Shown one piece after another: positions 21,350 to 30,918 of a stretch of 41,362 nt of DNA (the stretch's first letter is position 1; the number at the start of each line of letters is the position of its first letter). The position numbers and the translations under genes are program-made. This DNA comes from Burkholderia sp. Leaf177. GTDB lineage: Bacteria; Pseudomonadota; Gammaproteobacteria; Burkholderiales; Burkholderiaceae. Location: contig NZ_LMPF01000009.1 in assembly GCF_001424345.1 (NCBI RefSeq), positions 1,639-43,000 of the forward strand, given 5' to 3'. The notes below the pieces were generated by a model. That model had not been told where the DNA came from and made no database searches. It saw only the letters and a program-made list of their open reading frames with translations.

Positions 21350-22450
21350 ATGATTTCTTTGACGACAAATGCAGGCACTTGTGATCGCTCTCGCGGCGTA
21401 TCCCGACGCCGGAAAAGCCGTTTTCACTTTCCCGCAAAAGCGATCCGCGCCTTGCTGTTAGTTTTTGCATTCTTATGTGCTACACCCGCCCAAGCCGAAA
21501 TGGGATGCAACCCCTATGAGATCAGCAAGGTGTTGACCGCAGGCGTCATATCGATTCCCATGGGTGCAACGTCCGGTCAGACCGTCGCTACGTTAGCGCC
21601 AGACGCTTTTAGGACTGGATGCATTTTTACTGGCGGCGTGGTGTCAGGAACGATTATTCATGATCTATTCACCGATACCGCCGTCGTACCGGGTTTCACC
21701 GACGTCTATCCCACCAGCATTTCAGGCCTGGGGATCCGCTATACCATGATCACGCCATCGGGATGCGACAGTAACAACGCGACATTAAGCAACTCGCGCA
21801 TAAGCATTTCATGCTTGGTCAATGTGGAGGCGGGCGGCGGCAACACTTACCTGACCCTAAGCGTCCAACCCAGCTTCGTCGTAACCGGCACGGTGCGACC
21901 CGGCGCCTCCAGCCTCGCCACCGTCCCCACGATTAAATTTACTTACCGCATTAAGGACGTTTCAGGTTCCTGGCCAAAATCGCCGCTGTACACAGGCGTA
22001 GCAACGGGCACGCTCAGCACCGCGACATGTTCGGTACAAACCGCTGCCAACGCGGTAACACTGCCTACCGTCTCCACACGTTCGTTTTCGGGCGGCGTGG
22101 GCACTTTTTCAGGCCGACAGACCTTTAACCTTGGTTTCTCCTGTGCGTCGGGCGCCCAGGTATCGATTGTCATTACCGACGCGGTCGATCCATCAAATCG
22201 ATCCAACGTGCTCACGCTTGCGCCCGATTCGACCGCGAAAGGAATCGGCGTCCAGATCCTGAGAGATCCGACTACGCTCGTTTCGTTTGGCCCGGACGCG
22301 GCAGGACCGGGCGTGGTAAATCAATGGTTGATCGGAGCGTCGCCGAGCGGGTTGCTTCAGTTGCCCTTGATAGCGCAATACATCCGTACCGGGGACGTGC
22401 AGGCAGGATCGATCAAAGCGCTGGCGACGTTCACAATGTCCTATCAGTAG
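21350..22450 (+). CDS. Secreted fimbrial-type protein (FimA/FimH-like pilin domain), orphan
   Basis: The 366-residue product (ATG at 21350, AGGA 5 nt upstream) has a long basic leader, a hydrophobic segment (IRALLLVFAFLCATPAQA) and an AQA-type cleavage site. The N-terminal half (residues ~50-215) contains paired cysteines and is beta-rich, resembling the receptor-binding domain of a tip adhesin. The C-terminal ~140 residues follow the pilin pattern CSVQ...VTLPTVSTRSF...F.L.FSC...VSIVITDA...GIGVQILRD...AQYIRTGDVQAGSIKALATF.MSY. Such subunits are normally secreted by a chaperone and usher and join by donor-strand exchange. No chaperone, usher or other pilin is nearby, so it may be a solitary tip adhesin or a remnant. 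It interrupts the exbD-leuS neighbourhood on the opposite strand. Confidence 0.75.
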   Translation: MISLTTNAGTCDRSRGVSRRRKSRFHFPAKAIRALLLVFAFLCATPAQAEMGCNPYEISKVLTAGVISIPMGATSGQTVATLAPDAFRTGCIFTGGVVSGTIIHDLFTDTAVVPGFTDVYPTSISGLGIRYTMITPSGCDSNNATLSNSRISISCLVNVEAGGGNTYLTLSVQPSFVVTGTVRPGASSLATVPTIKFTYRIKDVSGSWPKSPLYTGVATGTLSTATCSVQTAANAVTLPTVSTRSFSGGVGTFSGRQTFNLGFSCASGAQVSIVITDAVDPSNRSNVLTLAPDSTAKGIGVQILRDPTTLVSFGPDAAGPGVVNQWLIGASPSGLLQLPLIAQYIRTGDVQAGSIKALATFTMSYQ

Positions 22451-22492
22451 CCAGCCAATGTTGCGCTCGAGCTTCGCCGTATTCTGTGGAAT

Positions 22493-22918
22493 TTATTGGG
22501 CGGACTTCACGGGAGCGGTTACAAACCCAATCTTGCTCAATCCCGCGCTCTGCGCCGCGCCCATCACGCGGGCGATCACGTCGTAATGCGTCGCCGCCGA
22601 TGCCCGCAGATGAAGCTCCGGCTGCGAGGCCTTTTTGCTCTCAGCCGCGAATTGCGCCTGCATCTGATCGAGCGTAATGGGCTTGTCGTTCCAATAGAAC
22701 TTGCCGGTGTCATCGATGGAAAGCGTAATGGTCTCAGGCGTCTCGCGCGCCACTTGCGAAGCAACTTTTGGCAAGTCCAGCCGAATCGCGTGCGTGAACA
22801 ACGGCGCGGTGATGATGAAAATCACGAGCAAAACCAGCATCACGTCGATCAACGGCGTCATGTTGATCTCCGCCATGGGAGCGCCGTTCGATTTCTTGTC
22901 GAGTCCGCCGAATGCCAT
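22493..22918 (-). CDS. exbD: ExbD/TolR-family biopolymer transport protein
   Basis: The 141-residue protein has a short cytoplasmic N-terminus and one membrane helix (MTPLIDVMLVLLVIFIITAPL) bearing the proton-pathway Asp. The periplasmic domain has the ITLSIDDTGKFYWND and ELHLRASAATHYDVIARVM segments. With ExbB it forms the proton-driven motor for TonB- or TolA-type energy transduction. The gene follows exbB by 34 nt on the same strand. No tonB is in the window. ExbD rather than TolR is chosen because pal, tolA and tolB are absent nearby. Confidence 0.88.
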   Translation of the reverse strand: MAFGGLDKKSNGAPMAEINMTPLIDVMLVLLVIFIITAPLFTHAIRLDLPKVASQVARETPETITLSIDDTGKFYWNDKPITLDQMQAQFAAESKKASQPELHLRASAATHYDVIARVMGAAQSAGLSKIGFVTAPVKSAQ

Positions 22919-22952
22919 GATGTGCTTGTCCGGTGCGTTGAGCGTCTGATCG

Positions 22953-23657
22953 CTAAACCGCGTGATCCTCGACCGCCGCGCTATTCACTCTGCGCGGCGC
23001 CGTGCCGTTCGTGTACGCGTGCAGGTCGTGGGCGAAACCATCGAGTTCTTCGGAAATCTGCCGCACCAATCGGCCGAGCACGTTGTACGCGAGCACGGCC
23101 GGAATGGCGACAACCAGCCCGAACGCCGTCATGATCAACGCCTCGCCAACCGGCCCCGCCACGTTTTCGATCATGGCCTGCCCGCTTGCAGCAATGCTGC
23201 CGAGCGCATGATAAATACCCCACACGGTGCCGAGCAAACCCACAAACGGCGCCGTACTTCCCACCGACGCCAGCAAAACCTGCCCGAACTCAAGCCGTCG
23301 CTGCGAAGCCAGCAGCGCGTGCCGCAACGCGCGCAACACACGCTCACCCGACTCCACATGCGCGATCAGAGCGCCCGGCATTTCCGCTTCCGATGCGCGC
23401 CACGCCGCCACCGCCAGCGGCAAATACACCCGTTCGCGATCGACTTTCTTCAACTCCGCGATGCCATCGGCAAGCGTCGCCGCCTGCCAGAACCGCTGCA
23501 CGGCGCGCGGCCCCTGGCGCTTTGCACGCACGAGTATCCACGCCTTCACGATCAGGAAACACCAGCTCGCCACCGACATGGCCAGCAGCACGCCGGCCAC
23601 GCCATGCGTAATGCCGTCGCTGCTTTGCAAGTAATGGATGATGCCGGTTGTTGCCAT
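22953..23657 (-). CDS. exbB: ExbB/TolQ-family (MotA superfamily) proton channel protein
   Basis: The 234-residue protein has three hydrophobic regions. The first is near residues 20-40 (GVAGVLLAMSVASWCFLIVK). The second is the VGSTAPFVGLLGTVWGIYHAL segment diagnostic of MotA/TolQ/ExbB. The third is ALIMTAFGLVVAIPAVLAYN. It forms the membrane motor with ExbD. A GAGG lies about 10 nt before the ATG, and dapB ends 34 nt upstream, so dapB-exbB-exbD is probably one transcript. Its TonB or TolA partner must be encoded elsewhere. Confidence 0.9.
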   Translation of the reverse strand: MATTGIIHYLQSSDGITHGVAGVLLAMSVASWCFLIVKAWILVRAKRQGPRAVQRFWQAATLADGIAELKKVDRERVYLPLAVAAWRASEAEMPGALIAHVESGERVLRALRHALLASQRRLEFGQVLLASVGSTAPFVGLLGTVWGIYHALGSIAASGQAMIENVAGPVGEALIMTAFGLVVAIPAVLAYNVLGRLVRQISEELDGFAHDLHAYTNGTAPRRVNSAAVEDHAV

Positions 23658-23691
23658 TAAGCGATGACCTCAAAGGAATCAGCGGCTGGAA

Positions 23692-24489
23692 TCAACGCAA
23701 GCCGAGCACGTCCTGCATGTCGAACATGCCGCGATCCCTGCTCGCCAAAAACCGCGCGGCGCGCAACGAACCCTGGGCATAGGACAAACGACTGGACGAC
23801 TTGTGCGTGATTTCGACCCGCTCGCCGATTCCCGCAAACAATACCGTATGGTCGCCGACAATATCGCCACCGCGAATCGCAGCAAAGCCGATAGTCGATG
23901 GATCCCGTTCGCCCGTCACGCCTTCGCGGCCATAAACGGCGCATTCCTTGAGATCACGGCCAAGCGCATTGGCGATCGTCTCGCCCATGGCGAGCGCGGT
24001 GCCTGACGGCGCATCGACCTTGTGCCGGTGATGCGCTTCGATGATCTCGATGTCGTAACCTTTATCGAAGTGCTTTGCCGCGAATTCGAGCAGTTTGAGT
24101 GTCACGTTCACGCCCACGCTCATGTTCGCCGCGAACACGATGCCGATCTTTTCTCCAGCGGCACGCAGTTGGGCTTTTTGATCGTCGCTGAAACCGGTCG
24201 TGCCGATCACCATTTTCACGTTATGCCGCAACGCCGCTTCCAGATGCGCGAGCGTGCCTTCGGGACGCGTGAAGTCGATCAGCACGTCGCTGTCGGCAAA
24301 CACACGCTCGATATCGTCCGTAAGGATCACGCCGGTGCTTTTGCCGAGAAGCGCGCCCGCGTCCTCGCCAAGCTGAGGCGAACCCGCGCGGTCGAGCGCG
24401 CCGGACAAGGTGGCATCGGGGTCGTTGAGAACGGTTTCGATCAGCATGCGGCCCATGCGGCCCGATGCACCGGCGATGGCGATTTTCAT
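23692..24489 (-). CDS. dapB: 4-hydroxy-tetrahydrodipicolinate reductase
   Basis: DapB catalyses the NAD(P)H-dependent reduction step of lysine and meso-diaminopimelate synthesis. The 265-residue product begins [20 protein letters not shown] (Rossmann dinucleotide-binding motif). It contains [26 protein letters not shown] and the signature [17 protein letters not shown] with catalytic His and Lys, then [22 protein letters not shown]. Length is typical. The frame stays open 35 codons further upstream, but the start at 24489 matches the family N-terminus. It lies between bamE and exbB on the same strand. Confidence 0.96.
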   Translation of the reverse strand: MKIAIAGASGRMGRMLIETVLNDPDATLSGALDRAGSPQLGEDAGALLGKSTGVILTDDIERVFADSDVLIDFTRPEGTLAHLEAALRHNVKMVIGTTGFSDDQKAQLRAAGEKIGIVFAANMSVGVNVTLKLLEFAAKHFDKGYDIEIIEAHHRHKVDAPSGTALAMGETIANALGRDLKECAVYGREGVTGERDPSTIGFAAIRGGDIVGDHTVLFAGIGERVEITHKSSSRLSYAQGSLRAARFLASRDRGMFDMQDVLGLR

Positions 24490-24659
24490 GGCGTGTCTCG
24501 CGTGTTGAAGCGGATTGGCGTTATGAAGACAGTGCGGCGATAAACGATCAAGCAAAGGTCGAAGCGGCGCGGCTGGCCGCTTGCGTAACAGCACAAGCTG
24601 GACTCGTACGGCGGGACGGTCAGAAAATCAAAAACCGCCCGCCGTGCTTGTTAGCTGGC

Positions 24660-25487
24660 TTAGTTCGTTTTGGTCGATGGCACGTAGAACGTCGCCTGAC
24701 CGTCGGTGTTCGCCGGCGTAGGCGACGTGCCAGCCGGTCCGACCGCCGCACTATTCGGAATGGTCACCGTCTGCGGACGACGCTGCAACTGGATCTGCGA
24801 GTTACCGCCAGCGCTCACGTTCGGCGGCAGGCTCGGATTCCCCGGCACGTTCGGCATGGCCGAAGAGCGAGTGCGTCCGGTCGGCGCTTCCACGGCAGCG
24901 GTTGCGCGGTTGGCGGCCTGAGCAGCTTGCTGATTGGCGTCGCCGGCGAATGCATTCGATGCATCCGGTTGCGTGCTCGGCTCGCCGCCCGGCACCGAAA
25001 CAGACGCCGTTGCGGGCGTGGCAGGAACGCCGCTCGCACCGGCAACGCTCGCCGCGGTGGGCAACGGCGCAACGGGAAGCTTGCGGCCCTTGTCGCCATC
25101 TATTTCGGCCAGCAACTCGAGATTCGATGGCAGGTTTTCCCCGCCCGTCCAGTTCTGCACGCGATCGCCGGCAAAATTCACCACGAAGTCACGCTGTTGC
25201 ACAACCGAGGTCGAACCGCGCTTGAAGTAGAAAATGTAGTCCCAGCGATCCGCGTGGAACATGTCCGCGAGCAGCGGCGTGCCGAGCAGCGTTTTCACCT
25301 GATCGCGTGACATGCCGACCTGCATTTGCGCCGCGGCTTCCGCCGAAACGAAATTCCCCTGCACGACCGTTATCCGATACGGCGTGATGTGTTGCGCGAT
25401 GCTTTGCGTAACGCTGTCGTAAGTGGAACAAGCGGACAACCCGGCCAGGACGGTCATGGTGGCGGCAGCGATCAAAGGTCCGCGCAT
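24660..25487 (-). CDS. bamE: Outer-membrane assembly lipoprotein BamE (OmlA/SmpA family) with Ala/Pro-rich tail
   Basis: BamE is the small lipoprotein subunit of the BAM beta-barrel assembly machine. The product (275 residues from the ATG at 25487, GGGAG upstream) has a signal peptide with lipobox LSAC. A compact domain follows, with NFVSAEAAAQMQVGMSRDQV, TLLGTPLLADMFHADRWDYI and FYFKRG, typical of SmpA/OmlA. After residue ~125 comes a roughly 150-residue Ala/Pro/Gly/Asn-rich, probably disordered tail not found in the short enterobacterial protein. The frame is open to 25562 upstream. Its divergent position next to fur matches the omlA-fur arrangement known in several proteobacteria. Confidence 0.9.
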   Translation of the reverse strand: MRGPLIAAATMTVLAGLSACSTYDSVTQSIAQHITPYRITVVQGNFVSAEAAAQMQVGMSRDQVKTLLGTPLLADMFHADRWDYIFYFKRGSTSVVQQRDFVVNFAGDRVQNWTGGENLPSNLELLAEIDGDKGRKLPVAPLPTAASVAGASGVPATPATASVSVPGGEPSTQPDASNAFAGDANQQAAQAANRATAAVEAPTGRTRSSAMPNVPGNPSLPPNVSAGGNSQIQLQRRPQTVTIPNSAAVGPAGTSPTPANTDGQATFYVPSTKTN

Positions 25488-25688
25488 ACGACGGCTCTCC
25501 CGGCAATTCAACAAAGATTTTGGAAACATTTCATCCTTCATTTCACCCTTCGCCTGGCCCATTGCCCGAACGGGCGCAGGAAGTTTCGAAGTCTTTCGGA
25601 GATCGCGCCATTTCGTTCGGATGGTGACCAGAACGGTAAAAACGCATTACTATGAGAACCTTGAATTGTACTCTAGGGATGCCTAGCC
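25488..25688. promoter_or_regulatory. Divergent promoter region bamE / fur
   Basis: A TACAAT hexamer read on the minus strand (plus 25665-25670) is a candidate -10 for bamE. For fur, TTACTA near 25647 and TACTCT near 25669 give a weak -35/-10 pair with a 16-bp spacer. AGGGA about 9 nt before the fur ATG is the likely SD. No clear 19-bp Fur box was recognised by eye. Confidence 0.35.
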
Positions 25689-26117
25689 ATGACCAATCCC
25701 GCCGATCTCAAAAATATCGGGCTGAAGGCAACCTTGCCCCGGCTCAAGATCCTCGAGATTTTCCAGCATAGTCCGGTGCGTCACCTGACCGCTGAAGACG
25801 TGTATCGCAACCTGCTGCACGAAGAACTCGATATCGGTCTTGCAACCGTGTACCGCGTGCTCACGCAGTTCGAACAAGCAGGTTTGCTGTCGCGCAGTAA
25901 TTTCGAATCCGGTAAGGCCGTGTTCGAGCTGAACGAAGGCTCACATCATGACCACCTGGTGTGTCTTGACTGCGGTCTGGTCGAAGAGTTCTTCGACGCC
26001 GAGATCGAAAGCCGCCAGCAAGATATCGCGAAAGAGCGCGGTTTCAAGCTGCACGAACACGCGCTCGCCTTATACGGCACGTGCACGAAAGAACAATGTC
26101 CGCATCGGAAGAATTAA
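25689..26117 (+). CDS. fur: Ferric uptake regulator
   Basis: Fur is the Fe(II)-responsive DNA-binding repressor of iron-uptake genes. The 142-residue product begins [20 protein letters not shown]. The winged-helix contains [30 protein letters not shown], with the diagnostic ATVYRVL recognition helix. The metal-binding domain has [13 protein letters not shown] and the C-terminal CTKEQCPHR, giving two CxxC-type structural zinc ligand pairs and a His-rich regulatory site. Length is typical. The gene is divergent from bamE and ends 23 nt before a strong terminator shared with gapA. Confidence 0.97.
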   Translation: MTNPADLKNIGLKATLPRLKILEIFQHSPVRHLTAEDVYRNLLHEELDIGLATVYRVLTQFEQAGLLSRSNFESGKAVFELNEGSHHDHLVCLDCGLVEEFFDAEIESRQQDIAKERGFKLHEHALALYGTCTKEQCPHRKN

Positions 26118-26140
26118 TCCGGTTGTAACTTCGGAAAAAT

Positions 26141-26176
26141 AAAAAGCCGCCGGTTTTTGCAAACCGGCGGCTTTTT
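26141..26176. terminator. Bidirectional rho-independent terminator between fur and gapA
   Basis: A perfect 16-bp stem (26141-26156 with 26161-26176) closes a TTGC loop. The GCCGCCGG core is flanked by A5 on the left and T6 on the right, so it can stop transcripts from both convergent genes. Confidence 0.95.
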
Positions 26177-26193
26177 TCAATCCACGACGTGGC

Positions 26194-27204
26194 TTACTTG
26201 GCGTTTGCCAACGCTACCGCCGTGTCCAGCATGCGGTTCGAGAAACCCCACTCGTTGTCGTACCAGCTCGACACCTTCACCAGACGACCCGAAACCTTCG
26301 TGAGCGTTGCGTCGAACGTCGACGATGCCGGGTTATGGTTGAAGTCGATCGAAACCAGCGGCGCCGTGTTGTAGCCCAGAATGCCCTTCAGCGTGCCCTC
26401 CGATGCTTCCTTCATGATCGAGTTCACTTCGTCCACGGTCGTGTCGCGTGCAGCGATGAACGACAAATCGACGATCGACACATTGATGGTCGGAACCCGG
26501 ATTGCGTAACCGTCCAGCTTGCCGTTCAGTTCCGGCAACACCAGACCCACCGCAGAAGCCGCGCCCGTCTTCGTCGGAATTTGGCTATGCGTGGCCGAGC
26601 GCGCGCGGCGCAGGTCCTCGTGATACACGTCCGTCAGAACCTGGTCGTTCGTGTAGGCGTGAATGGTCGTCATCAAACCGTTCACCAGGCCGATCTTGTC
26701 GTTCAGCGGCTTGACGAGCGGCGCGAGGCAGTTCGTCGTGCACGATGCGTTCGAAATCACCGTGTCCGACGCCTTCAGCACGTGATGATTCACGCCATAA
26801 ACGATGGTCGCGTCAACGTCCTTGCCGCCCGGCGCCGAGATGATCACCTTCTTCGCGCCGCCCTTGATGTGCGCGCTGGCCTTTTCTTTCGTCGTGAAAA
26901 AGCCCGTGCATTCCAGCACGACGTCCACGTTCAACTCGCCCCACGGCAATTCGGCCGGGTTGCGGTTCGCCAGCACGCGGATGCGGTCGCCATTGACCAC
27001 GAGGTAGTCGCCATCCACCGATACTTCGCCCGGAAATTTGCCGTGCGCCGTGTCGTATTGCGTCAGATGCGCGTTCGTTTTCGCGTCACCAAGGTCGTTG
27101 ATGGCAACGATCTCGATGTCATGCTTCTTGCCGTTTTCGTACAAGGCGCGCAGCGTATTGCGGCCGATCCGGCCGTAGCCGTTGATTGCAACGCGAATCG
27201 TCAT
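26194..27204 (-). CDS. gapA: Glyceraldehyde-3-phosphate dehydrogenase, type I
   Basis: The 336-residue NAD-dependent enzyme of glycolysis begins [20 protein letters not shown] (Rossmann motif). It contains the active-site stretch [19 protein letters not shown] with catalytic Cys, the HAYTNDQ segment, and [14 protein letters not shown]. The C-terminal [16 protein letters not shown] motif is also present. Length is typical. AGGAG lies 7 nt upstream of the ATG. It follows tkt by 68 nt on the same strand, an arrangement common in beta-proteobacteria, and is likely co-transcribed with it. Confidence 0.97.
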   Translation of the reverse strand: MTIRVAINGYGRIGRNTLRALYENGKKHDIEIVAINDLGDAKTNAHLTQYDTAHGKFPGEVSVDGDYLVVNGDRIRVLANRNPAELPWGELNVDVVLECTGFFTTKEKASAHIKGGAKKVIISAPGGKDVDATIVYGVNHHVLKASDTVISNASCTTNCLAPLVKPLNDKIGLVNGLMTTIHAYTNDQVLTDVYHEDLRRARSATHSQIPTKTGAASAVGLVLPELNGKLDGYAIRVPTINVSIVDLSFIAARDTTVDEVNSIMKEASEGTLKGILGYNTAPLVSIDFNHNPASSTFDATLTKVSGRLVKVSSWYDNEWGFSNRMLDTAVALANAK

Positions 27205-27272
27205 GGTCTATCTCCTGATGGCTGAAAAAAAGTTCAGTTCGCCGCTGCCGGTACGCTTGTCAAAGCGTCCGT

Positions 27273-29303
27273 TCAGCCCGCGAGCGCGGCTTTCGCCGTC
27301 TCCACGACATGCTCGACGGTAAAGCCGAAATACTTGAAAAGCTCGCCGGCGGGCGCGGATTCGCCGAACGAATCGATGCCCACCACGCCGCCTTCGAGAC
27401 CTACATACTTGCGCCAGAAATCGGTCACACCGGCTTCGACCGCCACGCGCACCACGCCCTTCGGCAGCACACGCTCGCGATACTCGGCGTCTTGCTTATC
27501 GAACACGTTCGTACACGGCATGGACACGATCCGCGCGCCAATGCCTTCCTGCGCCAGCTTTTCGGCCGCCTTGAGCGCCAGTTCGACTTCCGAGCCCGTG
27601 GCGATCAGGATGATCTTGCGCGCGGGAATATCGTCGTTCCAGTCGCGCAGCACATAGCCGCCCTTCGCGACATTCGCGATCTGGACGTCGTTGCGTGCCG
27701 AGAACAGCAGGTTTTGTCGCGTGAAGATCAGCGCCGACGGTCCCTTGTAATCAATCGCCGACGTCCACGCCACAGCGGTCTCAACGGTATCCGCCGGACG
27801 CCACACGTGTAAGTGCGGAATCAGCCGCAAGCTCGACGTTTGTTCGACCGACTGGTGCGTCGGACCGTCTTCACCCAAACCGATGGAATCGTGCGTAAAC
27901 ACGAAGATAGACGGCGCTTTCATCAGCGCGGCCACGCGCAGCGCATTGCGGCTGTAGTCCGAGAACGTCAGGAACGTGCCGCCAAACGGACGATACCCGC
28001 CGTGCAGCACGAGGCCGTTGATAGCCGCGCTCATGCCAAATTCGCGCACGCCGTAATTGATGTGGTTGCCCCACTGGATCTGGTTCGAGGTCTCGCCGGC
28101 ACGCACCGCCTTCGATGCCTTCCAGTTCGTCAGGTTCGAACCCGTCAGGTCGGCCGAGCCGCCGAGCAATTCGGGCAACGCGGCAGCAAGTCCGTCCAGC
28201 GTTTGCTGCGAAGCCTTGCGCGTGGCAATGGTCTCGCCCTTCTGATTCGCCGCTTCAATGATGTTCTTCGCGTCCTGCGTCCACGTTGCCGGCAACTCGC
28301 CGTTCATGCGACGCACGAACTCGGCAGCTTCGGCCGAATGCTTCGCGCTGTAGGCATCGAATTGCTTGTTCCACTCGGCCTCGGCACGCGCGCCCGCTTC
28401 CTTCGCGTCCCACGCTGCGTAGACTTCCTGCGGAATCACGAACGGTTCCCACGTCCAGCCCAGTCCTGCGCGTGCATCGGCAATTTCCTTCGGGCCGAGC
28501 GGCGCGCCGTGCGAGTCGTGGCTGCCCTGCTTGGTCGGCGCGCCCTTGCCGATGGTCGTGCGGCAGCAGATCAGCGTTGGCTTGTCCGAATTCTTGGCTT
28601 GCGCGATGGCGGCATCGACGGCGTCGACGTTATGGCCGTCGACCGCGCGGATCACGTTCCAGCCGTACGCTTCGAAGCGCTTCGGGGTGTCGTCGTGGAA
28701 CCAGTGTTCAACATGACCGTCGATGGAAATGCCGTTGTCGTCGTACAGCGCGATCAGCTTGTTCAGCTTCAGCGTGCCGGCAAACGAAGAGGCTTCGTGC
28801 GAGATGCCTTCCATCATGCAGCCGTCGCCGAGGAACACGTAAGTGTGGTGATCGACGATCTTCGCGCCGTCCTTGTTGAACTCGGCGGCAAGAAGCGCTT
28901 CGGCCAGCGCCATGCCAACCGCGTTCGCCAGACCTTGTCCGAGCGGACCCGTGGTCGTTTCCACGCCCGGCGTGATGCCGTATTCCGGATGACCCGGCGT
29001 CTTCGAATGCAGCTGGCGGAAATTCTTGAGTTCGCTGATCGGCAGGTCGTAGCCGGTCAGGTGCAGCAACGAGTACAGCAACATGGACCCATGACCATTC
29101 GACAAAACGAAACGGTCGCGGTCGGCCCAGTGCGGGTTGCTCGGGTTGTGCTTCAGATGACGCGACCAGAGCGCAACGCCGATTTCCGCCATGCCCATTG
29201 GCATGCCCGGATGGCCGGAATTGGCTTGCTGCACGGCGTCCATTGCCAGCGCGCGGATTGCGTTGGCCATCAGGGTGGTCTGGCTGGAAGTCGGGGATGT
29301 CAT
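27273..29303 (-). CDS. tkt: Transketolase
   Basis: Thiamine-diphosphate enzyme of the pentose phosphate pathway. The 676-residue product carries the N-terminal [20 protein letters not shown] and [15 protein letters not shown] blocks. The TPP/metal motif is [20 protein letters not shown] with [10 protein letters not shown]. The pyrimidine domain has [21 protein letters not shown] and [15 protein letters not shown], and a C-terminal domain completes it. The start at 29303 matches family N-termini; the longer frame to 29354 adds unconserved residues. The SD is weak. A TAGAAT hexamer at plus 29424-29429 on the minus strand is a possible -10. It precedes gapA, coupling pentose phosphate and glycolytic flux. 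Confidence 0.96.
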   Translation of the reverse strand: MTSPTSSQTTLMANAIRALAMDAVQQANSGHPGMPMGMAEIGVALWSRHLKHNPSNPHWADRDRFVLSNGHGSMLLYSLLHLTGYDLPISELKNFRQLHSKTPGHPEYGITPGVETTTGPLGQGLANAVGMALAEALLAAEFNKDGAKIVDHHTYVFLGDGCMMEGISHEASSFAGTLKLNKLIALYDDNGISIDGHVEHWFHDDTPKRFEAYGWNVIRAVDGHNVDAVDAAIAQAKNSDKPTLICCRTTIGKGAPTKQGSHDSHGAPLGPKEIADARAGLGWTWEPFVIPQEVYAAWDAKEAGARAEAEWNKQFDAYSAKHSAEAAEFVRRMNGELPATWTQDAKNIIEAANQKGETIATRKASQQTLDGLAAALPELLGGSADLTGSNLTNWKASKAVRAGETSNQIQWGNHINYGVREFGMSAAINGLVLHGGYRPFGGTFLTFSDYSRNALRVAALMKAPSIFVFTHDSIGLGEDGPTHQSVEQTSSLRLIPHLHVWRPADTVETAVAWTSAIDYKGPSALIFTRQNLLFSARNDVQIANVAKGGYVLRDWNDDIPARKIILIATGSEVELALKAAEKLAQEGIGARIVSMPCTNVFDKQDAEYRERVLPKGVVRVAVEAGVTDFWRKYVGLEGGVVGIDSFGESAPAGELFKYFGFTVEHVVETAKAALAG

Positions 29304-29614
29304 GTCGAGTCCGGTAGGTCCTGAAAAGATCCTGGGATGATTCTGGAGACGCACCGGGCGAACGACGAAACCACGTTTTCAGCAACCGGAGCGACGAGAA
29401 ACGAAGAGGATCGGGAGCCCGCCATTCTAACAGACGCCTTCCGAACTCAGGCGCGACCAGCGCCCGTTCGGCGGCCGCAAGAAAACCGGCTGCGGCCGCG
29501 CGTTCGGGCACGCTACCTGCATCTGGCAACCGGGCGCGACGCAACCGGGCCGGGCTTCTCCCGGAACCGCCATGGCACAATGCACGAACCAGCGCGCTCC
29601 GAGGAGATTTTGAA
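29304..29614. promoter_or_regulatory. Divergent intergenic region tkt / VOC gene
   Basis: About 310 bp without a credible gene. The minus-strand TAGAAT (29424-29429) is a candidate tkt -10, without a good -35. On the plus strand CACAAT (about 29576-29581) is a possible -10 for the VOC gene. GC-rich inverted segments around 29473-29500 are not followed by T runs. Confidence 0.3.
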
Positions 29615-30028
29615 ATGACCGACCCCCGCCCCGCCGATGTCCCTTGGCTCACGCCGTATCTGACGGTTCGCGACGCCCGCGTGAGCACGGGGTTCTATGA
29701 GCAGGCGCTAGGATTTGCACTGCGCGACAGCGTCAACGACGACGGCGCCGTGATCCACGTCGAGATGACGTATCGCGGGCAGTTGATCCTGATGTTCGCA
29801 CCGGAAGGCGCTTACGGGTCGCACGCAAAAACCCCGAAAAGCACGGGCCTGATGGCGCCGCAATCGTTCTATTTGTACGTCGATGACGTCGATGCCGTCT
29901 ATGCGCGCGCCATGGCCGTCGGCGCCAAGGGATTGATCGAGCCGCAAGACCAGTATTGGGGCGACCGGTTTGCGCAATTCGAAGACCCGGATGGGTATCG
30001 ATGGGCTATCGCCCGGCATTTGAACTGA
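29615..30028 (+). CDS. VOC-family (glyoxalase/bleomycin-resistance fold) protein
   Basis: The 137-residue product has the paired beta-alpha-beta-beta-beta units of the vicinal oxygen chelate fold: LTPYLTVRDARVSTGFYEQALGF in the first half and QSFYLYVDDVDAVYARAM...FEDPDGYRWAIARH in the second. Such proteins are metal-dependent lyases, dioxygenases or drug-binding proteins. The substrate cannot be told from sequence. The GLIEPQDQYWGDRFAQFEDP stretch resembles PhnB-like or uncharacterised members more than glyoxalase I. A strong GAGGAG lies 8 nt upstream. It precedes rsmE by 62 nt on the same strand. Confidence 0.85.
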   Translation: MTDPRPADVPWLTPYLTVRDARVSTGFYEQALGFALRDSVNDDGAVIHVEMTYRGQLILMFAPEGAYGSHAKTPKSTGLMAPQSFYLYVDDVDAVYARAMAVGAKGLIEPQDQYWGDRFAQFEDPDGYRWAIARHLN

Positions 30029-30090
30029 TCGCGGCCCTTCGTCCTCCTCTTTAGCTCGGGCGCCTCACGCGCGTCCGGGCGCACCATTCG

Positions 30091-30828
30091 ATGCCACGTT
30101 TCTTCGTCTCCGGCCCGCTCGTCGCGGGCGAAATCACGCCGCTTCCCGACGATATCGTCCGGCACGTCCACGTCCTGCGCCTGCAAACCAACGACGCCAT
30201 CACGCTCTTCGATGGCAACGGCGGCGAGTACAGCGCCCGGCTGCTCGAGATCGGCAAACGGGCGGCGACCGCGCACATCGATGCGTTCTCCGAACGCGAC
30301 GCCGAACCGCCTTATCGCGTCACATTGGCGCAGGGCGTCGCGGGCGGCGACAAGATGGACTGGCTGATCGAAAAGGCGGTCGAGCTGGGCGTTGCGTCGG
30401 TGATTCCTTTGACCGCTGAACGTGGCGTGGTGCGGCTTTCGGGCGAACGCGCGATTCGCCGGCAAACCCATTGGCAAGCGCTGGCGCGCGCGGCGTGCGA
30501 GCAATGCGGGCGCAATCGCGTACCTGAAATTGCGCCCGTGCTGGATATCGATAAATGGCTGGATAATCTGCCGCCCGCTCAGGACGGCGAGTTGCGCTTG
30601 TTGTTGTCGCCAAGGGCAGAGCTGGGTTTCGCGTCGCTTCCGGCAACGCCGCCGGCTGCGCCTGTGACGTTTGCTATCGGCCCGGAAGCGGGTTTCTCGC
30701 CGGCAGAAGAAGCAGCGATTTCCGATGCCGGATTTGTCACGCTCGGCCTCGGACCACGCGTATTGCGCACGGAAACAGCTGGCATCGCTGTCCTCGCGGC
30801 ACTTGCGGCGCGCTGGGGCGGATGGTGA
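30091..30828 (+). CDS. rsmE: 16S rRNA (uracil-1498-N3)-methyltransferase
   Basis: RsmE methylates U1498 of 16S rRNA using S-adenosylmethionine (SPOUT/alpha-beta-knot class). The 245-residue product has the N-terminal PUA-like part (MPRFFVSGPL, VRHVHVLRL, LFDGNGGEY) and the middle stretches KMDWLIEKAVELGVASVIPL and ARAACEQCGRNRVPEI. The C-terminal SAM-binding knot is FAIGPEAGFSPAEE...LGLGPRVLRTETA. Length is typical. No good SD was seen before the ATG. A strong terminator follows, shared with the convergent barstar gene. Confidence 0.95.
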   Translation: MPRFFVSGPLVAGEITPLPDDIVRHVHVLRLQTNDAITLFDGNGGEYSARLLEIGKRAATAHIDAFSERDAEPPYRVTLAQGVAGGDKMDWLIEKAVELGVASVIPLTAERGVVRLSGERAIRRQTHWQALARAACEQCGRNRVPEIAPVLDIDKWLDNLPPAQDGELRLLLSPRAELGFASLPATPPAAPVTFAIGPEAGFSPAEEAAISDAGFVTLGLGPRVLRTETAGIAVLAALAARWGGW

Positions 30829-30848
30829 TCCGGAATGCTCAGCATGCA

Positions 30849-30893
30849 AAAAGCCGGGCAGCGCCTGTATTCAACAGACGCCGCCCGGCTTTT
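30849..30893. terminator. Bidirectional terminator between rsmE and the barstar gene
   Basis: AAAAGCCGGGC (30849-30859) pairs perfectly with GCCCGGCTTTT (30883-30893), with an inner GCGCCTGT/ACAGACGC stem having one mismatch. A and T tracts on both sides fit convergent termination. Confidence 0.9.
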
Positions 30894-30918
30894 ACTGAAA
30901 CGATAAACCCCGCGTTTT

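Noticed and set aside
25488..25688. Fur box autoregulatory site
   Set aside because: No stretch with convincing similarity to the 19-bp consensus could be found by eye.
27813..29324. 503-codon plus-strand frame opposite tkt
   Set aside because: Antisense shadow of transketolase, no signal or domain.
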